From the NCBI RefSeq assembly GCF_004011155.1, contig NZ_RJWG01000003.1:62001-126000 (forward strand): a stretch of 64,000 nt of DNA, read 5' to 3'. The notes below the pieces were generated by a model. The model was not told the DNA's origin. It did not search any database and was given only the letters and a program-made list of their open reading frames with translations. Position numbers and translations under genes: made by a program. Every line of letters begins with the position of its first letter. Position 1 is the first letter of the stretch. This DNA is from Clostridium prolinivorans (lineage in GTDB: Bacteria; Bacillota; Clostridia; Clostridiales; Clostridiaceae). Positions 1-8,369 of the stretch are shown here, piece by piece.

Positions 1-2
1 CT

Positions 3-659
3 GATATATACAGAACTCCTTGTATGATTATGGGAGATGGAATGCTTGGACAAATGATGGAACCAGTAGAATTTAAAGAAAGAAATAAAAGAGAAATTAA
101 AAATAAAGATTGGGCAGCTAATGGTCTTAAAGGAAGAAAAAAACATAATGTTATAAATTCTTTATATTTAGATCCAGAAGAATTAGAAAGACATAACTTA
201 AAGCTTGAAGCTAAATTTAACGAAATAAGGGAAAAAGAAACTAAGTATGAGTTATATAATTGTGAAAAAGAATGTGATTTAATTATGGTTGCATACGGTA
301 CTGTTTCAAGAATATGCAAAAACGTTATTGAAATGGCTAAGAAAAATGGAATTAATCTAGGTCTTATAAGGCCTATAACATTATGGCCGTTCCCAGAAGA
401 AGCTTTTGATAAGACAATAAATAAAACAAAATTTGGATATATTTCAGTAGAAATGAGTTTAGGGCAAATGGTAGAAGATGTAAAGCTTTCTGTAAATGGG
501 AGAAATAAAGTTTATTTTTATGGTAGAACTGGAGGTATGGTTCCTAGTCCCGTAGAAATTTTAAATAAAATTAAAGAAATAATAGAGTTAAATAAAAAAG
601 ATAGTAACAAAATTCATAATTTAACTAAAGGAGGAGAAAATAATGGCAGTTGTATTTGA
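3..659 (+). CDS. 2-oxoacid:ferredoxin oxidoreductase, alpha subunit (3' part)
   Basis: This is the C-terminal part of the alpha subunit of a 2-oxoacid:ferredoxin oxidoreductase (Kor/Vor type), a cytoplasmic enzyme that oxidatively decarboxylates a 2-oxoacid to an acyl-CoA and reduces ferredoxin. The open frame runs off the left edge; the first full codon is at position 3 and no start is seen. Just inside is the family stretch GDGMLGQMMEPVEF, and the C-terminal transketolase-like domain (DLIMVAYGTVSR, then IRPITLWPFPEEAF) is complete. The stop overlaps the beta gene by 17 bases, which suggests translational coupling. Branched-chain 2-oxoacid and 2-oxoglutarate are both possible substrates; sequence alone does not decide. 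Confidence 0.9.
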   Translation, partial: DIYRTPCMIMGDGMLGQMMEPVEFKERNKREIKNKDWAANGLKGRKKHNVINSLYLDPEELERHNLKLEAKFNEIREKETKYELYNCEKECDLIMVAYGTVSRICKNVIEMAKKNGINLGLIRPITLWPFPEEAFDKTINKTKFGYISVEMSLGQMVEDVKLSVNGRNKVYFYGRTGGMVPSPVEILNKIKEIIELNKKDSNKIHNLTKGGENNGSCI

Positions 660-1386
660 AGCTCCAAAAGCTCTTTTAGATGTACCAACTCATTACTGTC
701 CTGGATGCACCCATGGAATAATTCATAGACTTATAGCAGAAGTTATAGATGAACTTGATATTCTAGATAAAACAATAGGTGTAGCTCCAGTAGGATGTTC
801 TGTTTTAGCTTATAATTATTTTGCCTGTGATATGTTTGAAGCAGCTCATGGAAGAGCACCTGCAGTAGCTACTGGTATAAAAAGAGCTAATAAAGATAGT
901 GTTGTATTTACTTATCAGGGAGATGGAGATTTAGCTGCTATAGGAACAGCAGAAATTGTTCATGCAGCAGCAAGAGGAGAAAATATAACCACTATATTTG
1001 TAAATAACTGCATATATGGAATGACAGGTGGACAAATGGCTCCAACTACTCTTCCAGGACAGGTGACAGAAACATCACCTTATGGTAGAGATGTTAAAAC
1101 AGCAGGATATCCTATAAGGGTTTCGGAAATGCTTTCTACGTTAGATGGGGTTTGCTATATTGAAAGAGTATCAGTAGATAGTATTCCTAATATTACAAAA
1201 GCTAAAAAAGCTATAAAAAAAGCTTTTGAAAATCAAATAAAAGGATTAGGGTTTTCATTAATAGAAGTACTATCAATTTGCCCTACAAATTGGGGTATGT
1301 CTACACAAGAATCTTTTAACTGGCTTAGAGAAAACATGATACCATATTATCCGCTTGGTGTTAAAAAAGATACTGTTTCTAAATAA
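643..1386 (+). CDS. 2-oxoacid:ferredoxin oxidoreductase, beta (TPP-binding) subunit
   Basis: This 247-residue protein is the thiamine-pyrophosphate-binding subunit of the same complex. Visible features are the CPGC pair at residues 19-22, probably a cluster or structural site in this family, the TPP/Mg motif GDGDLAAIG at 93-101 and the paired asparagines at 121-122 that close it. Length is normal for the short four-subunit class. AAAGGAGGAG lies just upstream of the ATG, inside the alpha gene, so alpha and beta are read as one unit. The cysteine and TPP motifs are intact, so the enzyme is probably active. It needs the alpha and gamma subunits and an 8Fe ferredoxin subunit that would lie left of the window. 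Confidence 0.93.
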   Translation: MAVVFEAPKALLDVPTHYCPGCTHGIIHRLIAEVIDELDILDKTIGVAPVGCSVLAYNYFACDMFEAAHGRAPAVATGIKRANKDSVVFTYQGDGDLAAIGTAEIVHAAARGENITTIFVNNCIYGMTGGQMAPTTLPGQVTETSPYGRDVKTAGYPIRVSEMLSTLDGVCYIERVSVDSIPNITKAKKAIKKAFENQIKGLGFSLIEVLSICPTNWGMSTQESFNWLRENMIPYYPLGVKKDTVSK

Positions 1387-1425
1387 TTAGTAAAGCAAGG
1401 AATAAATAAAAAAGGGGATGAAATA

Positions 1426-2001
1426 ATGTCATCACAAGAAATATTATTTGCAGGCTTTGGAGGACAAGGAATTTTATCTATGGGAAAATTTTTAGCTTAT
1501 GCAGGTATGGAGTCGGGACTTAATGTTTCATGGCTTCCTTCATATGGACCAGAAATGAGAGGAGGAACTGCTAATTGTTCTGTAATACTTACAGATAAAG
1601 CAATAGATTCTCCAATTGTAAATGAAGCTTCAACTCTTGTTGTTATGAATATACCTTCTTTAGATAAATTTGAAAATTCTGTAAAACCTAATGGTTTGTT
1701 AATTATAGATAGCGATTTAATAAATAGAACCTCAAATAGAGAGGACATAGAAATAATAAGTATACCAGCTCAAACTATAGCAGAAGAAATTGGGAGTAAA
1801 ACCATAGCAAATATGGTGCTTTTAGGAGCACTAATTAGTAAAACAAAAATAGTATCTATGGAAACTGTTTTAAAATCACTTAAAGAGCATGGCAAAGAAA
1901 AATTTTATGAAGCTAATAAAAAAGCATTAGAAAAAGGTGCAGACTATGCGTCTAAAATTATAAAGCACACTAAAGAAAAAATTAATACTGTTATTAAATA
2001 A
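1426..2001 (+). CDS. 2-oxoacid:ferredoxin oxidoreductase, gamma subunit
   Basis: This 191-residue protein is the catalytic gamma domain of the oxidoreductase. The N-terminal FAGFGGQGILSMGK is the glycine-rich signature of the family, followed by WLPSYGPEMRGGTANCSVI, which helps shape the CoA and substrate side. It follows the beta gene by 39 bases with its own AAGGGGATG ribosome site. Order alpha-beta-gamma is that of Kor/Vor operons of anaerobes, where a small ferredoxin subunit often comes first. No terminator is obvious after it; a pyrimidine-rich stretch at 2013-2027 is complementary to the glmM ribosome site (see findings). Confidence 0.93.
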   Translation: MSSQEILFAGFGGQGILSMGKFLAYAGMESGLNVSWLPSYGPEMRGGTANCSVILTDKAIDSPIVNEASTLVVMNIPSLDKFENSVKPNGLLIIDSDLINRTSNREDIEIISIPAQTIAEEIGSKTIANMVLLGALISKTKIVSMETVLKSLKEHGKEKFYEANKKALEKGADYASKIIKHTKEKINTVIK

Positions 2002-2030
2002 TACACAGGAAATCTTACCTCTTTTTTCCA

Positions 2031-2059
2031 TTGTAATAAATTTCTATATAATATATAAT
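2031..2059 (+). promoter_or_regulatory. SigA-type promoter of glmM
   Basis: TTGTAA at 2031-2036, a 17-base spacer and a perfect TATAAT at 2054-2059 sit 45 bases before the glmM start. Spacing and sequence match the vegetative consensus, so glmM probably has its own promoter and does not depend on the oxidoreductase operon. Confidence 0.75.
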
Positions 2060-2104
2060 TGTTCTGTGTGTATGCGTAACAAATATAAAGAGAGGTAAGA
2101 AGAT

Positions 2105-3454
2105 ATGGGTAGAATGTTTGGAACTGATGGAGTTAGAGGAATTGCAAACAGCGAGCTTACTGCACAGCTTGCATATAATCTTGGAAGAGCTGGTGCTTAC
2201 GTTCTTACAGAAGGAGCTCATAAACCTAAAATATTAGTTGGAATGGATACTAGAATTTCAGGTCATATGTTAGAATCTGCATTAGTTGCAGGAATACTTT
2301 CTGTTGGAGCAGAGGCTGTATGCGTTGGAGTTATACCAACACCAGCTGTGGCATACCTTACAAGAAAATATGGATTAGATGCAGGAGTTGTAATATCAGC
2401 TTCACATAATCCAGTAGAATATAATGGTATTAAATTTTTTAATAATAAAGGATATAAGCTTTCAGATGAATTAGAAGATAAAATTCAAAGCGTAATAGAA
2501 AACAACTTTGAAGGAGTACCTTCACCAATAGGTGGAGATTTAGGAAGAAAGATTATAGAAGATTCAGCACTTGAAGACTACATAGACTTTTTAAAAGCTA
2601 CAATTGATGTAGATTTTAAAGGAATGAAAATAGCATTAGATTGTGCTAATGGAGCTTCTTATGAAGCAGCTGTTGAAACTTTTAGAAGTTTAGGTGCAGA
2701 AGTTGTTGTGATAAATAATGATCCAGATGGTATAAATATAAATAAAAATTGTGGTTCTACGCATCCAGAAGAACTTATGGAATATGTAGTTAAAAAAGGG
2801 TGTGATTTAGGCCTTGCTTTTGATGGAGATGCAGATAGATGCCTTGCTGTTGATGAAAAAGGTAATTTAATTAATGGAGATTTTATTATGGCTATCTGCG
2901 GAAAGTATTTAAAAGAGCAAGGAAAACTCAATAAAAATGTAGTTGTTGTAACTGTTATGAGTAATTTAGGCCTTGATATTGCATTAAATAAAGAGGGTAT
3001 TAATACAGTTAAGACTAAAGTTGGAGATAGATATGTTTTAGAAGAGATGGTAAATGAAGGCTATGTGCTCGGAGGGGAACAATCTGGACATGTTATATTT
3101 TTAGAACATAATACAACAGGAGATGGAATTTTAACAGGGCTTCAATTAACTTCTATAGTTAAAAAAAGCGGCAAAAATCTTTCAGAACTTGCATCTATTA
3201 TGAAAGAACTTCCACAGGTACTTGTTAATGCAAAAGTTCCAAATGATAAAAAAGATATACATGAAGTAGATGAAGAAATAATAAAAGAAATAAAAAAAAT
3301 AGAAGAAACACTTCATGGAGTTGGAAGAGTTCTAATAAGACCTTCTGGAACTGAACCATTAGTTAGAGTTATGCTTGAAGGAGAAAATCAAGAGGAAATA
3401 GATAAAATGGCACATTCTCTTGCAAAATTAATAGAAGAAAAAGCCAATATATAA
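2105..3454 (+). CDS. glmM: Phosphoglucosamine mutase
   Basis: GlmM interconverts glucosamine-6-phosphate and glucosamine-1-phosphate on the way to UDP-GlcNAc, the precursor of peptidoglycan. The 449 residues match the usual family length. The phosphoserine motif ISASHNP puts the catalytic serine at residue 100; the metal loop DGDADR is at 240-245; the sugar-binding GGEQSGH and the C-terminal phosphate loop RPSGTEP are present. The start is supported by AGAGGTAAGA just upstream. It is flanked by a promoter and a strong terminator, so it appears monocistronic; glmS is not adjacent. Confidence 0.97.
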   Translation: MGRMFGTDGVRGIANSELTAQLAYNLGRAGAYVLTEGAHKPKILVGMDTRISGHMLESALVAGILSVGAEAVCVGVIPTPAVAYLTRKYGLDAGVVISASHNPVEYNGIKFFNNKGYKLSDELEDKIQSVIENNFEGVPSPIGGDLGRKIIEDSALEDYIDFLKATIDVDFKGMKIALDCANGASYEAAVETFRSLGAEVVVINNDPDGININKNCGSTHPEELMEYVVKKGCDLGLAFDGDADRCLAVDEKGNLINGDFIMAICGKYLKEQGKLNKNVVVVTVMSNLGLDIALNKEGINTVKTKVGDRYVLEEMVNEGYVLGGEQSGHVIFLEHNTTGDGILTGLQLTSIVKKSGKNLSELASIMKELPQVLVNAKVPNDKKDIHEVDEEIIKEIKKIEETLHGVGRVLIRPSGTEPLVRVMLEGENQEEIDKMAHSLAKLIEEKANI

Positions 3455-3465
3455 ATTTTTAATAA

Positions 3466-3528
3466 CAAAAAGGAACTGTCTTTTATAAAATTAATTTTAT
3501 AAAAAAGATGGTTCCTTTTCTTTTTTAT
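3466..3528 (+). terminator. Rho-independent terminator after glmM
   Basis: A long hairpin pairs AAAAAGGAAC with GTTCCTTTT, with inner arms TTTTATAAAATT and AATTTTATAAAA, and ends in a T-rich run. The A-rich 5' side means it may also work on the minus strand for the converging cold-shock gene. Confidence 0.85.
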
Positions 3529-3603
3529 AGAAGCATTATTAATATAATAAGCATTGCAAAATGAATATATTAATAAATAAATTTTTAATTGCTTCTTAAA
3601 GTA

Positions 3604-3801
3604 TTAGATTTGTTTTACATTTACTGCTTGATCGCCCTTAGAACCATGAGTTAAGTTAAAGGAAACTTTATCTCCTTCGTTAAGAGTTTTAAAGCCATTG
3701 GATTCAATTCCGGAATAATGAACGAATACATCTTTTCCTTCATCTGTTGTAATAAATCCAAATCCTTTTTGTGAGTTAAACCATTTTACTGTTCCTTGCA
3801 T
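3604..3801 (-). CDS. Cold-shock protein (CspA family)
   Basis: This 65-residue protein is a single cold-shock domain, an RNA-binding beta barrel that melts mRNA structure. The RNP1-like [16 protein letters not shown] at residues 3-18 and the RNP2-like VFVHYSGI at about 25-32 are both intact. The start is fixed by AGGAGG seven bases before the ATG. It converges on glmM and is divergent from tatD. The 224-base upstream region (3802-4025) is almost pure A/T; a clear promoter could not be chosen there. A long 5' leader, common for csp genes, cannot be excluded. Confidence 0.95.
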   Translation of the reverse strand: MQGTVKWFNSQKGFGFITTDEGKDVFVHYSGIESNGFKTLNEGDKVSFNLTHGSKGDQAVNVKQI

Positions 3802-4025
3802 TAATTAAACCTCCTAAAAATGTATAAAACTATAATAGATATATTTTATACCTATTAATATATATTTTGCCTAATTGTTTAAAATATATTCAATATTTGG
3901 AACAAAATATTTAAATTTTGATATTTTAATTAATAAAATAATTAGAGTATAATACTTTATAAGATATTAAATAAAATATAAAATATATAAATAAAATCAA
4001 ATATACAATAGAAAAGGAGATTAAA

Positions 4026-4808
4026 TTGCTTATGATAAAAATTTTTGATTCTCATGCCCATTATGATGATGAAAGTTTTGATAAAGATAGAGATAATGTT
4101 ATAAAAGAAATAAAAGAAAATGGAGTTATAGGGGTTTTAAATTGTGGTGCATCATTAAAAGGTTCACAGGATTCTATAAATTTAGCAAATAAATACGATT
4201 TTTTCTATGCAGCAGTTGGAATTCATCCAGAACATGCTAATGAATTTAATGAAGAAGTTTTACAAAAAATAAAAAATCTTGCTTTAAGTAAAAAGGTAAA
4301 AGCAATTGGGGAAATTGGACTTGATTATTATTATGAAGAAAATCCTAAAAGAGAAATACAAAAATATGTTTTTAAAGCTCAAATGAATTTAGCTAAAGAA
4401 TTGAAACTTCCTGTTGTTATACACGATAGAGAAGCTCATGAAGATACACTAAATATATTAAAAGAGTTCCCAGATGTTACTGGAGTTATACACTGCTTTT
4501 CAGGAAGTGTAGAATTTGCAAAAGAATGTTTAAAGCTTGGATATTATATTGGCTTTACTGGAGTAGTTACATTTAAAAATGCTAAAAAAATAGTTGAAGT
4601 AGCAAAAGAAGTGCCCATGGATAAAATATTGGTTGAAACAGATTGCCCTTATATGACTCCTGTACCTTTTAGAGGTAAAAGAAATAAATCAGATTATATA
4701 AAATATATAATAGAAAAAATTTCAGAAATTAAAGGAATTTCTCAAGAAGAAATATCTCAAATTACTATTAATAATGTTAAAAGTATGTTGAAATTAGATA
4801 AAAAATAA
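4026..4808 (+). CDS. tatD: TatD family metal-dependent DNase
   Basis: This is a TatD-type TIM-barrel hydrolase (3'-5' exodeoxyribonuclease or related). Metal ligands are visible: DSHAHYDD near the N-terminus, GEIGLDYYY, the histidines in VVIHDREAHE and VIHCFSG, and ETDCPYMTP towards the end. Two starts are possible: TTG at 4026, six bases after AAAGGAG, or ATG at 4032 (protein begins MIKIFDSHAHYDD), twelve bases after it. Spacing favours TTG, homologue length favours ATG. Together with the next three genes it forms the cluster known in Firmicutes as yabD-yabE-rnmV-ksgA. Confidence 0.93.
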   Translation: MLMIKIFDSHAHYDDESFDKDRDNVIKEIKENGVIGVLNCGASLKGSQDSINLANKYDFFYAAVGIHPEHANEFNEEVLQKIKNLALSKKVKAIGEIGLDYYYEENPKREIQKYVFKAQMNLAKELKLPVVIHDREAHEDTLNILKEFPDVTGVIHCFSGSVEFAKECLKLGYYIGFTGVVTFKNAKKIVEVAKEVPMDKILVETDCPYMTPVPFRGKRNKSDYIKYIIEKISEIKGISQEEISQITINNVKSMLKLDKK

Positions 4809-4821
4809 ATATATTAAGCTT

Positions 4822-4854
4822 AAATAAACAGGATTTTTCCTGTTTATTTTTTTT
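4822..4854 (+). terminator. Terminator after tatD
   Basis: AAATAAACAGGA pairs with TCCTGTTTATTT around a tight loop of about four bases and is followed by a run of T. It separates tatD from yabE in transcription. Confidence 0.88.
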
Positions 4855-5088
4855 AGGTGATTAAAAATGAATAAATTGGCATATAATTAAATGTACAACT
4901 TAAAAATGTATATTTATATATTATTTGGATATACTACGGCGTTGAATTTTAAAATCCTCTTTTTAGACTGTATAAATAAATCAAACCGCAATTATATAAT
5001 ATTTTTCTTATGCATAGTTATGCATTTTATCAGTCTAATAAATGAAAGTAAGTCTTAATTTTGCTTTCATTTTAAGGAGGTAGTAAAA

Positions 5089-6171
5089 ATGAATAATTTG
5101 AAAAATACTTTCAACAATTGTTTTTCAAATGGCTTTAAAACAATATTTATTTTATTATTAATGCTTATGGGAAGTATAATAAGTTTAGATACAGCCAAAA
5201 AAACTGTAATTGTATCTATAGATGGTAAAGAAACTAAAATAGTTACTTTCAAAAAGACTTTTAAAGATGCATTAGAATCTAATAATATAGTTTTAGGGCC
5301 TAAAGATAAGACAACGCCAAGTTTAGACAACGTACTTAAGAAAAATAATAAAATAAACATTAAAAAAGCTGTTAATATTAATATAGCAGTAGATGGACAA
5401 AACTTAAATATTAAAACTGCAGAAGATACAGTAGAAGAAGTTTTAAAAACAGAAGGAATAATAATAAAAGATAGCGATAAAATTAGTCCATCAAAGGATG
5501 TACCCATAGTTAATGGGTTAAAATTAGTAGTTACCAGAGTTGAATCTAAGGTTATAGAAGAAACTAAACCAATAGATTTTTCAACAGTAGTAAAGAATGA
5601 TAAAAGTTTTGAAAAAGGAAAAACAAAAATAGTTCAAGAAGGAGAAAAAGGAGAACTGGTTACTACGACTAATGTTATATATGAAGATGGAAAGGAAGTA
5701 GAAAGAAAGGTAATAAGTGAAAAAGTAAAAAAAGAACCAGTACCAAAAATAATCGCTACAGGTACTAAAGAACCTAATATATCTTTAGCTTTTTCCCGTG
5801 GTGGAAGTGGACTTAATAAAAAAACATCTAATAAACTAGAAAATGAAGGAGTAAAAACTGCATTTACAGTTCAAAGTACTGCATATACAGCAGATTTTAA
5901 AAGTACAGGTAAAAATCCTGGAGATTCTGGATTTGGAATAACTTCAACAGGTACTAGGGCTAAAAGAGATCCAAATGGTTATAGCACTATAGCTGTAGAT
6001 CCAAGAATAATTCCATATGGTACAAAGTTATATATTGAAGGCTATGGATACGCTATAGCAGAGGATACTGGTGGTGCGATTAAGGGAAGAAAGATAGATG
6101 TTTTTTTCAATACAAACAGAGAATGTATGCAGTGGGGAAGAAGAAATGTAAAAGTTTATATTCTAGAATAA
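5089..6171 (+). CDS. yabE: YabE-like cell-wall protein (DUF348, G5, 3D domains)
   Basis: This 360-residue exported protein has an N-terminal membrane segment at about 17-35 serving as signal or anchor, two DUF348 repeats (about 38-90 and 95-150), a G5 domain (about 155-225) and a C-terminal 3D domain (about 258-360) named for its aspartates, seen in AVDPRIIPYG and AEDTGGAIKGRKIDVFF. 3D domains resemble the lytic transglycosylase barrel of MltA, and relatives (Rpf/YocH-like) act on peptidoglycan in growth or spore outgrowth. AAGGAGG fixes the start. The 228-base upstream region holds an 8-bp hairpin (5041-5071) just before the ribosome site. I looked for a c-di-AMP (ydaO) riboswitch there and did not find one. 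Confidence 0.9.
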   Translation: MNNLKNTFNNCFSNGFKTIFILLLMLMGSIISLDTAKKTVIVSIDGKETKIVTFKKTFKDALESNNIVLGPKDKTTPSLDNVLKKNNKINIKKAVNINIAVDGQNLNIKTAEDTVEEVLKTEGIIIKDSDKISPSKDVPIVNGLKLVVTRVESKVIEETKPIDFSTVVKNDKSFEKGKTKIVQEGEKGELVTTTNVIYEDGKEVERKVISEKVKKEPVPKIIATGTKEPNISLAFSRGGSGLNKKTSNKLENEGVKTAFTVQSTAYTADFKSTGKNPGDSGFGITSTGTRAKRDPNGYSTIAVDPRIIPYGTKLYIEGYGYAIAEDTGGAIKGRKIDVFFNTNRECMQWGRRNVKVYILE

Positions 6172-6210
6172 AATTAACATAATAAATAAGTTGATTTGAA
6201 CTTATTATCT

Positions 6211-6240
6211 AAAAATAGGAGTTATTAAACTCCTATTTTT
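6211..6240 (+). terminator. Terminator after yabE
   Basis: AAAAATAGGAGTT pairs with AACTCCTATTTTT around three bases; the right arm supplies the T-run. The hairpin is symmetric and could act on both strands. Confidence 0.85.
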
Positions 6241-6506
6241 ACGTCTGCCAGCTATTTTTAAAAATAGCTTAAAAATTTTTATAATATTAATAGTACTTTT
6301 ATTGGTGCTTTTTTAATATTTTTATCTATTTAAAATAAGTATCTTGGGTTATTCTATATATTAAGCCATTCTATTAACAGAAATTGTGATATGTTAAAAC
6401 ATTATCATAAATCAGTCATAAGGCTAGTAAGCTTATATTTTTATGTATTGACTTTTTAAAAAGTTTGCCACAGAATATAATAGATAAAACAAAATGGAGG
6501 TAAATA
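6241..6506. other. AT-rich intergenic stretch before rnmV
   Basis: No gene is supported here. The sequence is A/T-rich with short repeats of TTTTTAAAAATAG-like character next to the yabE terminator. A promoter for rnmV-rsmA must lie in it or upstream, but no box pair stands out enough to be named. Confidence 0.5.
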
Positions 6507-6524
6507 GTGAAAATATATGATTAA
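6507..6524 (+). other. Five-codon mini-ORF overlapping the rnmV start
   Basis: GTG at 6507 sits six bases after GGAGG (6496-6500) and opens GTG-AAA-ATA-TAT-GAT-TAA, whose stop lies inside the second and third codons of rnmV. The rnmV ATG itself is 16 bases from that GGAGG, too far for ordinary initiation, and a stop at 6508-6510 in the rnmV frame excludes an earlier start. Translation and reinitiation are inferred. Confidence 0.4.
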
Positions 6525-7065
6525 AGAAGTAATAGTTGTTGAAGGAAGAGATGATGTAACTGCTGTTAAAAGAGCTGTAGATGCAGAAATTATAGCTGTT
6601 GGCGGCTTTGGAATAAATGCTAAAATTATTGAAAGAATTAAAGAGGCACAAAAAAGACAAGGAGTTATAGTCCTTACTGATCCAGACTTTGCGGGAGAAA
6701 AAATAAGAAGAATAATATCTAAAAGAGTTAAAGGCATAAAACATGCTTATATAACTCAAAAGGATGGTACTAAAAATGGAGATATAGGAGTTGAAAATGC
6801 CTCACCAGAAGTTATTTTAAAAGCACTAGAAGATGCTAAATGTGAAATAAAGGGGAAAAGATGTGAATTTAGTATTGAAGATTTAATATTTTTTGGACTT
6901 ACAGGAGATAATAAATCAAAAGAAAAAAGGGAATCACTTGGGAAAAGGTTAGGCATAGGTTATTGTAATTCAAATCAATTTATAACAAGGCTTAATAACT
7001 ATGGAATAACCCGTGAAGAATTTATTAAAGCTTGTAAAGATATAGGAATACAAGGAGAGAGATAA
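6517..7065 (+). CDS. rnmV: Ribonuclease M5 (5S rRNA maturation)
   Basis: RNase M5 trims precursor 5S rRNA in low-GC Gram-positives and works on the ribosomal protein-bound substrate. The 182 residues hold a Toprim domain: the catalytic glutamate in VVEGRDD at residue 9, then [13 protein letters not shown] with the metal aspartates at 55-57, and a C-terminal DUF4093-like half. Length and start ([10 protein letters not shown]) are typical. The usual ribosome site is displaced (see the mini-ORF at 6507). Its stop shares a base with the rsmA start (TAATG), so the two are coupled. Confidence 0.95.
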   Translation: MIKEVIVVEGRDDVTAVKRAVDAEIIAVGGFGINAKIIERIKEAQKRQGVIVLTDPDFAGEKIRRIISKRVKGIKHAYITQKDGTKNGDIGVENASPEVILKALEDAKCEIKGKRCEFSIEDLIFFGLTGDNKSKEKRESLGKRLGIGYCNSNQFITRLNNYGITREEFIKACKDIGIQGER

Positions 7066-7907
7066 TGAGTAATTTAGATACTAAAGATATTGTAAAAAAA
7101 TATGGTTTTAGATTTACAAAAAGTTTAGGCCAAAATTTTTTAATAGATGAAACTGTACTTTACGATATTATTGAAGGTGCAGAAGTTAACAAAGAGGATT
7201 TTATAATTGAAATTGGACCTGGAGTAGGTACTTTAACAAAAGAGCTTTTAAAAAGAGCAAAAAAAGTTTATGCTATTGAATTAGATGATGCTCTTATACC
7301 AATTTTAAATAAAGAATTAGAGCAGTTTGATAATTTTAATATTATTCATAAAGATGCATTAAAAGTGGACTTTAACGAAATAATAGGTGAAGAAAAATCT
7401 GTTAAAGTTGTAGCTAATCTTCCTTATTATGTTACTACACCTATAATAGCTAAGCTTTTAAATGGAAATTATAATTTTAAATCTATTACAATTATGATTC
7501 AAAAAGAAGTAGGAGAAAGGATTGCTGCCAAACCTTCTACAAAAGAATATGGTGCTCTTTCAATATTGGTTCAATATTATTGTGATATAAAGACTATAAG
7601 AAAAGTTTCGCCTAGTTCTTTTTTTCCTCAACCTAAAGTAGAATCTATAGTTATTAAATTAGATAAGCTTCCCCAAAAGAGAGTTTGTGTTAAAGATGAA
7701 AAGTTATTTTTTAAAATTGTTAGAGAAGCTTTTAATATGAGAAGAAAAACTCTTTGGAATGCTATGAAAAGTTTAAAATTAGATAATAAAATTTTAGAAA
7801 AAGCTTTTGAACATTCAGGCATTGATTCTAAAAGAAGAGGTGAAACTTTAAATTTGCAGGAGTTTGCTAATTTATCAAACAGCATATATGAATTAATAAA
7901 TTTTTAA
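7065..7907 (+). CDS. rsmA: 16S rRNA dimethyladenosine transferase
   Basis: RsmA (KsgA) dimethylates two adjacent adenines in the 3' hairpin of 16S rRNA late in 30S assembly. The 280-residue protein has the SAM site [10 protein letters not shown] at about 49-58, the acidic IELDDALIP at about 71-79 and the catalytic NLPYY at 118-122. It overlaps rnmV by one base. Pairing of a 5S and a 16S maturation enzyme in one transcript is the common Firmicutes arrangement. Loss of this enzyme gives kasugamycin resistance in other bacteria; nothing here suggests loss. Confidence 0.97.
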   Translation: MSNLDTKDIVKKYGFRFTKSLGQNFLIDETVLYDIIEGAEVNKEDFIIEIGPGVGTLTKELLKRAKKVYAIELDDALIPILNKELEQFDNFNIIHKDALKVDFNEIIGEEKSVKVVANLPYYVTTPIIAKLLNGNYNFKSITIMIQKEVGERIAAKPSTKEYGALSILVQYYCDIKTIRKVSPSSFFPQPKVESIVIKLDKLPQKRVCVKDEKLFFKIVREAFNMRRKTLWNAMKSLKLDNKILEKAFEHSGIDSKRRGETLNLQEFANLSNSIYELINF

Positions 7908-7960
7908 TGTATGGATATGATTACCTCACAATAAGCTGTAAATTAATTTTCAGTATATAT

Positions 7961-8062
7961 TTATAGTGTTTCTAAATTTTTATTATATCTGTATATTTAA
8001 ATGTATATTGCCAGTACCATAAATCTTTATAACGTTTCTAAATTTTTATTACACCTGTATAT
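7961..8062. repeat. Two imperfect 36-bp direct repeats
   Basis: Copies at 7961-7996 and 8027-8062 agree at 32 of 36 positions, with the shared core GTTTCTAAATTTTTATTA, and start 66 bases apart. They lie in the 462-base gap after rsmA, which otherwise is A/T-rich, carries a terminator at 8254 and shows no gene. The repeats do not match any insertion sequence end that I know. Confidence 0.7.
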
Positions 8063-8253
8063 AGTATTTAATATTTAATAAAAAGATTTTTTGTGAGATA
8101 ACTATATATATACAAAACTTTTAAAATTTAATTAAAAATTTTAGTAAAATATTAATATTATTTAGTTAAATAAAATATATTTAATTATAGGATTATTATT
8201 TTAGTATATTATATTTAGTTTTTATACTGAACATAATATTAAATTTTAAAATT

Positions 8254-8300
8254 AATAACCTATACAAAAGTAAAAAAACTTTTGTATAGGTTATTTTTAT
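8254..8300 (+). terminator. Terminator after the rsmA operon
   Basis: AATAACCTATACAAAAGT pairs perfectly with ACTTTTGTATAGGTTATT around about six A residues, then TTTATTT. An 18-bp stem this far (about 350 bases) from rsmA implies a long 3' untranslated region or an unseen small transcript between 7908 and 8254. Confidence 0.85.
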
Positions 8301-8369
8301 TTATAATAGGTCACTTTTTGATAAAGGTTTCATATAATGTAATGAATAAATTTTTTGGAGGGACGGAAT

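Noticed and set aside
4855-5088. c-di-AMP (ydaO) riboswitch before yabE
   Set aside because: Searched because it is common before such genes in relatives; no conserved aptamer pieces seen, only a short hairpin.
5067-5507. Antisense frame over yabE
   Set aside because: Shadow of the yabE coding sequence. An antisense RNA to yabE is known in Bacillus subtilis, but I see no promoter here that would prove one.
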